Assembly: GCA_011049385.1 (NCBI GenBank)
Contig: DSBX01000274.1
Coordinates: forward strand, 1 to 6,464
Source: Caldifarciminota bacterium
GTDB taxonomy: Bacteria > Hydrothermota > Tepidihabitantia > Tepidihabitantales > Tepidihabitantaceae
Length of the DNA stretch: 6,464 nt
Reading direction: 5' to 3'
Shown: piece by piece, positions 1 to 4,973 of the stretch
Numbering within the stretch: position 1 is the first letter of the stretch
Layout: each line of letters starts with the position of its first letter
The notes under the pieces: model-generated
Told to the model about the DNA's origin: nothing
What the model saw: the letters and a program-made list of their open reading frames with translations, nothing else
Database searches by the model: none
Position numbers and translations under genes: made by a program

Positions 1-134
1 GCCCGGACCCGACCGACAGCGGCTGCAGCGCACAGGAAACCGGGGAAGTTGTATCCTGCACGTGCGGTAATGCAGGACTGATCCGTAGCTAATTGCCTCC
101 ACCGCCGCCGGGTGGCGACTGGCGGACAATCTTG

Positions 135-170
135 AAGAGCCGGGAGCTCGGCAGGAGCTCCCGGCTCTTT
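135..170 (+). terminator. Perfect 15-bp hairpin, probable intrinsic terminator
   Basis: Bases 135-149 and 155-169 are exact reverse complements (AAGAGCCGGGAGCTC against GAGCTCCCGGCTCTT) around a 5-base loop, GGCAG. The stem is GC-rich at the loop end and A/T-richer at its base, ending in CTCTTT. The T tract is short, so this is not a textbook rho-independent terminator. Its place after possible upstream coding sequence and before the TTGACA promoter fits an end-of-transcript hairpin. It could also work for a transcript on the other strand. Confidence 0.55.
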
Positions 171-220
171 GCCGGCCCGGCCAGCACCGCGCCCGAGACC
201 ATCATCAGTAGACTCCGCGT

Positions 221-249
221 TTGACATCGGAGTGTGATAGAATACTCTA
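221..249 (+). promoter_or_regulatory. Candidate sigma70-type promoter for the aminomutase gene
   Basis: A perfect TTGACA lies at 221-226. Two -10 placements are possible. One is TACTCT at 243-248, 16 bases after the -35, a weak hexamer match. The other is an extended -10, TGA-TAGAAT at 235-243, a better hexamer match but with only 11 bases after TTGACA, so it would act without that -35. Either would start transcription about 25-35 bases before the ATG at 280. No operator is visible. Confidence 0.45.
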
Positions 250-279
250 CTCCCATGCCGCGAAAGGGTTGCACTCCAG

Positions 280-2061
280 ATGATTCCTGACTTCAAACGG
301 GTCTGGGCCGCAAACCCCGATATCCGCACCCTGTTCGAGATGTCGTCGCGCATCGGCGAAGCCCGTCGCCGGCTCTTCCACTACCTGAATCGTCAGGAAC
401 GGCGCTTCCTGAACGCCCACTACCCGGTCACCGACCTGGAACTCGCAACCGCGCTACGCGCGGTGTCGGTGATGAAGAACGTCATCGCGGTCCGCAACGA
501 ACGCAAGACCAGGTTTAGCGCTCTTCGCCTGTTGCACGATGCCGCCCGTGGACTTATCGGGGAAGATGCCGCCGCCCCGGGCTTCAAGGAGGAATTCCAC
601 CATCTCTTTCGGGCCATCCGGGGCGAAAGCCGCCTCTATCCGGACTTGAATGCAGTTCCGCCCCCCAGTCTCTCCGGCCGTGAAGCGGCGGTCGCCCGCT
701 CGGCAAAGCTCGACCGGCTGGCGGAAGGTGTCGCGAACCGTCTCGACCGGTATCCTCACGGCCTGTTGCCCCGCGTAGTCCGCCACAGAACCGTACATCG
801 TCGCCGGATAATGGGCCTTCTGGACGCCTCCGAGTCCGACTGGACCGATTATCGTTGGCACCTGCGCCATATCATCCGCGACCCGGAAACCCTCGCCCGA
901 ATAGTCCGGCTGACAGGAACGGAGACGGAGGCGATAACAGCCGCCCGAGGCGCAGGGATTCCATTCGGCATAACTCCCCACTACGCCTCGCTGATGGACC
1001 GAACCCAGAACCGGAAGGACGACCACTCGGTACGAGCGCAGGTGATACCAACCACGAACTACGTTTCCCGTCTCCTCAGAGCACGCGACCAGGGCGAACA
1101 CTCGCTCGATTTCATGCACGAACGAGAGACATCGCCGGCTGATCTTATCACACGGCGTTACGCCCGCATCGCCATTCTCAAGCCCTACAATACCTGCGCC
1201 CAGATCTGCGTCTACTGCCAGCGCAACTGGGAAATCACCGAACCGATGGCTGCCACTGCCATGCCTGCGCCGGCGCGCCTCAAGGCCGCAATCGACTGGC
1301 TCGCCGCTCACCCGGCCATCACCGAAGTGCTTGTGACCGGAGGCGACCCGCTGGTGGCAACCACCACCTATATTGAGAGAATCATGGCCTCGCTCAGTCG
1401 CATAGAGCACGTAAGCCGCATCCGCATCGGTACCCGCACCCCGGTAACGCTGCCTCAACGCATCACCCCGACGCTGGCCGATGCCGTCGCGCGCTGGCAC
1501 GAACCGGGTCGCCGTGAAGTCTGTCTCGTAACGCACATCCAGCATGTCTACGAACTCACCCCGGAAACGGTCACCGCGGTCCAGCGGTTCCGCCGCCGCG
1601 GAATCGGCGTCTACAACCAACTCGTGTTCACCCGTGAAGTCAGCCGACGCTTCGAGGCCGTGGCCTTGCGTCACCACCTGCGGCTCATCGGCGTCGACCC
1701 GTACTACACCTTCAACACCAAGGGCAAGGAAGAGACGGAAGACTTCCGCGTACCCATTGCGCGCCTGCGCCAGGAACAGAAAGAGGAAGCCCGACTCATG
1801 CCTGGCCTCGAGCGGACCGACGAAGCGGTCTACAACATCCCGGGTATGGGCAAGAACTACCTGCGCGGCTCACAGCACCACGCGGTGATCATGATTCTCC
1901 CCGACGGTCGCCGGGTATACGAGTTCCACCCGTGGGAGAAACGCATCTCTCCGGCGCCAACGTACGTTGACACCGACGTCAGCATCTGGGACTACTTGGA
2001 ATGGCTCAAGTCGCGCGGCGAATCGCCCCGCGACTACCGAAGCATCTGGTACTACTGGTAG
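280..2061 (+). CDS. KamA-family radical SAM/PLP aminomutase, predicted glutamate 2,3-aminomutase type
   Basis: Predicted cytoplasmic enzyme moving an amino group from C2 to C3 of an amino acid with an iron-sulfur cluster, S-adenosylmethionine and PLP. Seen: the cluster motif CxxxCxxC (C306, C310, C313); GGD at 354-356, matching the family's SAM-binding GGD; and PGMGK with K525 at the PLP-lysine position (K337 of Clostridium subterminale lysine 2,3-aminomutase, LAM). R315 matches LAM R134, which binds the substrate carboxylate. The LAM-like core starts near residue 184 (SDWTDYRW), leaving about 180 N-terminal residues, mostly charged and helical-looking, that LAM lacks. Aligned by eye, LAM D293 is K481 here and D330 is N519. 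The characterised C. difficile glutamate enzyme has the same Lys/Asn change, so glutamate to beta-glutamate is favoured over lysine. Start: ATG 280, with AAAGGG at 263-268; an in-frame TAG at 238-240 excludes an earlier start. Family is sure; substrate is inferred. No partner enzyme lies nearby. Confidence 0.92.
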   Translation: MIPDFKRVWAANPDIRTLFEMSSRIGEARRRLFHYLNRQERRFLNAHYPVTDLELATALRAVSVMKNVIAVRNERKTRFSALRLLHDAARGLIGEDAAAPGFKEEFHHLFRAIRGESRLYPDLNAVPPPSLSGREAAVARSAKLDRLAEGVANRLDRYPHGLLPRVVRHRTVHRRRIMGLLDASESDWTDYRWHLRHIIRDPETLARIVRLTGTETEAITAARGAGIPFGITPHYASLMDRTQNRKDDHSVRAQVIPTTNYVSRLLRARDQGEHSLDFMHERETSPADLITRRYARIAILKPYNTCAQICVYCQRNWEITEPMAATAMPAPARLKAAIDWLAAHPAITEVLVTGGDPLVATTTYIERIMASLSRIEHVSRIRIGTRTPVTLPQRITPTLADAVARWHEPGRREVCLVTHIQHVYELTPETVTAVQRFRRRGIGVYNQLVFTREVSRRFEAVALRHHLRLIGVDPYYTFNTKGKEETEDFRVPIARLRQEQKEEARLMPGLERTDEAVYNIPGMGKNYLRGSQHHAVIMILPDGRRVYEFHPWEKRISPAPTYVDTDVSIWDYLEWLKSRGESPRDYRSIWYYW

Positions 2062-2075
2062 CCCCGGCCGACCGG

Positions 2076-2691
2076 TCACTCCTCGGCCCCGGACCTGAAC
2101 TCGCGGCGAAGCTCCGCAAGCTCACGATGCAGTTGTGCCCGGAGTTCATCAAGCCGGTTGCGCAAGTCTTCGATGTCCTCGAGTTGCTCGTCGGGCCCGA
2201 GAATCCGCACCCGGACCTGCTCGGGTATCTGCCCGTCGCCCACGCGCCGCAACGCGCGGCCGGCCAACCGCACCGCGTCGCCGGACAGGCCGCGCCAGAG
2301 CATTCGGTCAGGCCGAAGCCTCGATTCCAGCACCGGGCTGAGTTCCAGAGTATCGCCCCGGCGCATCACAGCGAGCTTCACCGGGTAGCCCGGCCGGTCA
2401 TGAACCAGACGGCGCAAGACCGAGCCATCACTGACGTCGTTGCCATCGAGTGATAGTATCAGGTCGCCCTTGAGCATGCCTGCCCTTGCCGCCGGGGACC
2501 CATCGGCCACGTCGCCAATGAGCACCCCCCTGCTCGACATCGAGCGCCACCTTCGCAGCTTCGGACAGGTTCTCGCAGTGGACGCCGAGCCAGCCTACGC
2601 CAAGCCCGCTGGCATCTGCGGGCTCGCCCGGCGGGCTGGCGGTCAACCCCGTCAGCAAAGTACCTGCCAACAGCAATGCCCTGATCAGCAT
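2076..2691 (-). CDS. Secreted PDZ-domain protein with C-terminal coiled coil, interrupted by a frameshift
   Basis: Last gene of the sigma-factor operon. Two overlapping reverse-strand frames make one protein: 2691 to about 2527 gives a signal peptide (MLIRALLLAGTLLTGLTA) and the first PDZ strand (VGWLGVHCENLSEAAKVAL); from 2525 to the TGA at 2076 comes the rest (GVLIGDVADGSPAARAGMLKGD, then LDGNDV). Reading through with one G fewer in the run at 2525-2530 gives 204 residues: signal peptide 1-18 or up to 27, PDZ about 29-122, Glu/Arg/Leu-rich coiled coil about 168-198. PDZ domains of this HtrA/Do-like type bind protein C-termini; no protease domain is present, so it may be an exported adaptor (inference). 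Start ATG 2691 has a strong site, AGGAGG at 2706-2701, nine bases upstream, and follows the previous gene by 17 bases. As written, the upstream frame stops at 2428; the downstream frame has its own ATG at 2540 but would lack a signal peptide and part of the PDZ fold. Confidence 0.8.
2525..2530 (-). other. Six-G run at the frameshift point of the PDZ gene
   Basis: On the coding (reverse) strand the sequence is CA-GGGGGG-TGCTC. Read as written it continues the upstream frame into sequence unlike any PDZ domain (GGAHWRRGRW). With five G it reads Gln-Gly-Val-Leu-Ile-Gly-Asp and joins the PDZ domain without a seam. The change is one extra base, within a homopolymer, where sequencing errors, replication slippage and ribosomal frameshifting can all occur. 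Confidence 0.8.
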
Positions 2692-2708
2692 TCCAGGTTA
2701 CCTCCTGC

Positions 2709-3689
2709 CTAGCGCGACGTATCGCCTTCGTCAGGCCCGACGTAGAAGTCGGACCAAGCGCCGGTGAAGACTATCGCCGGGCCACCGCGGCCCCTGCTGC
2801 CCGTGAGCCGATGCTGGTCACCATCGGCGTGCTTCTTGAACCGGTAGGGAGTGCCGATCTCGCCGGCGTTCGTCCGGCCCTCGATGCGGAAGGGCAGCAA
2901 ATCCGGCAACAACAGTCGCACCCGCGCCAACTCCGCAATCACATCGAGCTTCGTCAGCATCGAATCGTCCAGGTATGCGGCGATCTCGCCGTAACGGCTG
3001 ACGAGACACCAGCGACCGCGACCACCATCCGCGGAGATGTGGCCCATGACGTTGCTGATGGTGACGTCGCCGTCCAGTTTCGCCGCGCGGACATTGCCAT
3101 AGCGGTTCTCGACCGCAACCCGGTCCGTGGTCTCGTCCAGGTAGACATTGCCGTAGCTGCAGTTCACCCCGAGCAGACCCGAACCGCCGACGACATGAAC
3201 GTCGCCGTGGCTGACCTCCGCATGCACATCGTGGCAAGCCGAAAACCGCACGTCGCCGTACCGGCTGGAAACCGCACTGCCACTGGTGAGGCCCGTAACC
3301 TCGACATCACCAAAGGCGTTACTCGCCTCGAACCGAACACCATCAGGTATCGTCAGGACCAGATCCACCTCGTAGCTGAAACCCGGCGCCGGGTCGACCA
3401 GTTCCGGGTAGAGCACGGAAGCAAAGACGGTATCCGCCCACGCCGCCAGACTGAGTTCGACCTCCGATGCGAACGCGGCAGCACGCTTCCGGTCCGCGGC
3501 CTCGACCCGCACCGTCACGTCAACAGCCAAGGTATCGTCCAGCGCGCGTCGAGCAAAGATGTTGCCGTAACGATGGACGAGCCGCACCGTCTGACCGGCA
3601 CGACAGGCTATCGCTCCGGACAGGCCCCGACTCACCGGTGCCGCAGAAGCGACGAGAGCAATCAGGCAGACAACCAACGCCGACCGCAT
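2709..3689 (-). CDS. Secreted DUF4097-like beta-repeat protein (putative adhesin/beta-helix)
   Basis: A 326-residue exported protein of unknown biochemical role. A signal peptide is clear (MRSALVVCLIALVASAAP). The body has a repeated aromatic/His-Gly-Asp/Asn/Glu turn: YGN 41, FGD 126, YGD 144, HGD 161, YGN 179, YGN 197, MGH 215, YGE 233, with a weaker AGE at 275. From 126 to 233 the spacing is 18, 17, 18, 18, 18, 18 residues, as expected when each repeat is one coil of a right-handed beta-helix. This pattern is typical of the DUF4097/DUF2807 'putative adhesin' families, often found beside ECF sigma/anti-sigma pairs. No membrane segment follows the signal peptide, so it is probably periplasmic or surface-exposed. 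ATG 3689 shares its A with the TGA of the anti-sigma gene (TGATG) and has GGAGGAG just upstream, suggesting translational coupling. Ligand and function are unknown. Confidence 0.8.
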   Translation of the reverse strand: MRSALVVCLIALVASAAPVSRGLSGAIACRAGQTVRLVHRYGNIFARRALDDTLAVDVTVRVEAADRKRAAAFASEVELSLAAWADTVFASVLYPELVDPAPGFSYEVDLVLTIPDGVRFEASNAFGDVEVTGLTSGSAVSSRYGDVRFSACHDVHAEVSHGDVHVVGGSGLLGVNCSYGNVYLDETTDRVAVENRYGNVRAAKLDGDVTISNVMGHISADGGRGRWCLVSRYGEIAAYLDDSMLTKLDVIAELARVRLLLPDLLPFRIEGRTNAGEIGTPYRFKKHADGDQHRLTGSRGRGGPAIVFTGAWSDFYVGPDEGDTSR

Positions 3690-4228
3690 CAGTCTCCTCC
3701 GGCGTAGAGCTGATTCAGTGTCCGGGCCCGGGCGGCCCGAGCCTCGAGGTGCGCCATTCTCACCCGCGGATTACTTGGATTCTCGGCCAGCGCCAGTTCG
3801 GTCTCGGCAATTGCGGCATCAACCCCGGCCAGATACTCCCGGTAGTGCGCGGTCAACTCTGCGCTCGCCGCAGTGCGGCTCCGGGACAGCAGAGCCTCCG
3901 GCCCGGCGGCCCGAACCTGGAATGCCGGCAACCGGCTCCCCACGTAGACCGCGACCAGCAACGCAGCAGCCGCGGCCCCGGCCCAGGCCCAGGCGAAACG
4001 CGGACGGGAAGGTCGTCGGCTGACTTCGTCTCGGACCCGGTACCAAACCACCGGCGGTGGCTCAAGCGCCTTCATCGACGTCGTCGCCTGGCGGATTTCA
4101 TCGAGTTCGGCAACCACGCTACGGCAGTCCACGCAGTTCTCCAGGTGACGACGCACATCGGCCGTTTCGGTCCGGTCAAGGTCGCCATCCAGGAACGCAC
4201 TCAGCAGTTCATCACTATAATGGTCCGT
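3689..4228 (-). CDS. Zinc-binding transmembrane anti-sigma factor (zf-HC2 type), apparent ACG start
   Basis: Partner of the adjacent ECF sigma factor: a cytoplasmic zinc-finger domain holds the sigma factor and a membrane helix senses or anchors. Taking ACG at 4228 as codon 1 gives 179 residues. The N-terminus reads DHYSDELLSAFLDGDLD, with H3, H28, C32 and C35 (HLENCVDC); the spacing 25/4/3 equals the zinc ligands of ChrR (H6, H31, C35, C38). Residues 78-97 (FAWAWAGAAAAALLVAVYVG) form one membrane helix, then an external helical region of about 80 residues containing AELTAHYREYLAGVDAAI. An in-frame TGA at 4243-4241 limits the N-terminus, and no ATG, GTG or TTG lies between it and GTG 4156. 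Starting at 4156 would delete H3 and the first helix. AAGGAG at 4240-4235 is six bases before the ACG, just where ATG would be expected. The gene starts 19 bases after the sigma stop and overlaps the next start by one base. Confidence 0.82.
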   Translation of the reverse strand, partial: TDHYSDELLSAFLDGDLDRTETADVRRHLENCVDCRSVVAELDEIRQATTSMKALEPPPVVWYRVRDEVSRRPSRPRFAWAWAGAAAAALLVAVYVGSRLPAFQVRAAGPEALLSRSRTAASAELTAHYREYLAGVDAAIAETELALAENPSNPRVRMAHLEARAARARTLNQLYAGGD

Positions 4229-4234
4229 ACGTTG

Positions 4235-4240
4235 CTCCTT
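4235..4240 (-). promoter_or_regulatory. Ribosome binding site deciding the anti-sigma start
   Basis: AAGGAG on the reverse strand (4240 down to 4235) lies between the sigma stop (TGA 4250-4248) and the anti-sigma coding sequence. Six bases further is ACG (4228-4226), in frame with the zinc-binding domain. The nearby ATGs, at 4248 and 4244, are in other frames and hit stops within 16 codons. The site therefore points to initiation at the ACG or at an ATG miscalled as ACG. Confidence 0.6.
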
Positions 4241-4247
4241 TCATCCA

Positions 4248-4919
4248 TCACATTCCCAGCCTGTTCTTAAGATAGGGCGCAAGCTTCCGACGCATCGCGG
4301 CTCTCGCCCGATGCAGTTGGGATTTGCTCGCCCCCTCGGTAATACCGAGGATCTCTCCAATCTCGCTGTGCTTGAGCCCCTGAATGTCGTGCAGAACGAA
4401 GACCTTACGATACCCTTCGGGCAAGGACGGTATCATACTCTCGATGAGTCCCTGCAGGTTGGAAGGCCCGGCGCTCGGCTCCGGGACGTCGTCAATCGAA
4501 ACCGCCTGGCGTCGCTTTCTGCGCCGCAACAGGTCGAGTGCGGTGTTGACGGTAATCCGGTATATCCAGGTCGAGAGCGCGGAATCACCCCGGAACTTGG
4601 CCATCTTCCGGTGGACCTTGATGAAGACATCCTGGGTAACATCCTCGGCGTCCTGGTGGTTGCGCATGAAACGGTAGGCGGTGGAGAACACCCTCGCCCG
4701 GTACTCGACATAAATGCTCTCAAAGTCGTCCGTTCTCCGGGCACTGCCGGGACTCTGGGCCGCAACTTCAGTTCCATTCAAATAGGTCTCAGCTCGGTTA
4801 GACGTCTGCGGCCGGTGTTGGTTGTCCGAGGACGAGTTCGAATCATGTCGGCCCGGTGGATGGGCCTGACCTCTTCGCAGGGGCCCCGGTTCCACGCTTC
4901 CGTTTGACTTATTGCTCAC
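4248..4919 (-). CDS. RNA polymerase ECF sigma factor (sigma-70 family, RpoE-like)
   Basis: A 223-residue transcription initiation factor that would direct RNA polymerase to a specific promoter set. Sigma region 2 covers about residues 65-135 (FESIYVEYRARVF, then DAEDVTQDVFIKVHRKMAKF and STWIYRITVNTALDLLRRR). Region 4 covers about 166-213 (LPEGYRKVFVLHDIQGLKHS, then the helix-turn-helix IGEILGITEGASKSQLHRAR). There is no region 3 and no C-terminal extension, so it is an ordinary ECF sigma. Residues 1-62 are unusual: low-complexity, rich in Ser/Asn/Pro/Arg/Gly, probably disordered. The start taken is GTG 4919; an in-frame TAG at 4937-4935 blocks anything earlier. GTG at 4895 and TTG at codon 47 are alternatives, neither with a good ribosome binding site. 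It heads an operon with its anti-sigma factor and two exported proteins; autoregulation is likely by analogy, not shown. Confidence 0.9.
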   Translation of the reverse strand: MSNKSNGSVEPGPLRRGQAHPPGRHDSNSSSDNQHRPQTSNRAETYLNGTEVAAQSPGSARRTDDFESIYVEYRARVFSTAYRFMRNHQDAEDVTQDVFIKVHRKMAKFRGDSALSTWIYRITVNTALDLLRRRKRRQAVSIDDVPEPSAGPSNLQGLIESMIPSLPEGYRKVFVLHDIQGLKHSEIGEILGITEGASKSQLHRARAAMRRKLAPYLKNRLGM

Positions 4920-4957
4920 TGAGTAGATACTATCCTAGCTAACGGCCACTAGGTCAA
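4904..4957. promoter_or_regulatory. Divergent promoter region between the sigma operon and the protease gene
   Basis: The sigma gene (leftward from 4919) and the protease (rightward from 4974) are only 54 bases apart, so their promoters must overlap. Rightward candidate: TTGACT 4904-4909, 18 bases, TACTAT 4928-4933, giving a leader of about 35 bases. Leftward candidate: TTGACC 4957-4952, 19 bases, TAGTAT 4932-4927; its transcript would begin at or next to GTG 4919, so nearly leaderless. The two -10 boxes overlap in GATA-C-TATC. An inverted repeat, CCTAG (4934-4938) with CTAGG (4949-4953), sits between them and could be a protein-binding site. Spacers are a little long and the hexamers imperfect. 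Confidence 0.4.
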
Positions 4958-4973
4958 GTCCCCGGAGGAAACT

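Larger units (their letters stand above)
1..279. other. Intergenic/leader region before the aminomutase gene
   Basis: No gene can be assigned here. All three forward frames are open from base 1 but soon stop: TAA at 90-92 (frame 3), TAA at 69-71 (frame 2) and TGA at 79-81 (frame 1). The first ~90 bases could therefore be the tail of an upstream gene; frame 3 would give a 29-residue Cys-containing tail, but nothing identifies it. The rest holds a strong hairpin (135-169) and a promoter-like stretch (221-249), listed separately. A short reverse-strand open frame across 89-274 has no recognisable protein features and lies over the hairpin, so I do not call it. Confidence 0.5.

Noticed and set aside
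454..1677. Long reverse-strand open frame (407 codons) inside the aminomutase gene
   Set aside because: It lies opposite a gene with intact active-site motifs, has no recognisable domain, and reflects scarce stops in GC-rich sequence.
2062..2093. Terminator between the convergent aminomutase and PDZ genes
   Set aside because: Only a 6-bp inverted repeat (GGCCGA/TCGGCC, 16-base gap) and no T tract; not enough to call.
2001..2453. Forward open frame (150 codons) overlapping the aminomutase end and PDZ gene
   Set aside because: It begins within the aminomutase coding sequence in another frame and mirrors the PDZ gene; no domain.
2811..3707. Forward open frame (298 codons) opposite the beta-repeat gene
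   Set aside because: No signal peptide or domain; the periodicity it shows mirrors the real repeats on the other strand.
4213..4248. ATG at 4248 or 4244 as the anti-sigma start
   Set aside because: Both are out of frame with the zinc-binding domain and end within 16 and 10 codons; they would work only with a frameshift.
3467..4270. Forward open frame (267 codons) opposite the anti-sigma and beta-repeat genes
   Set aside because: Arg/Pro/Gln-rich product spanning two genes on the other strand; no motif and no ribosome binding site.
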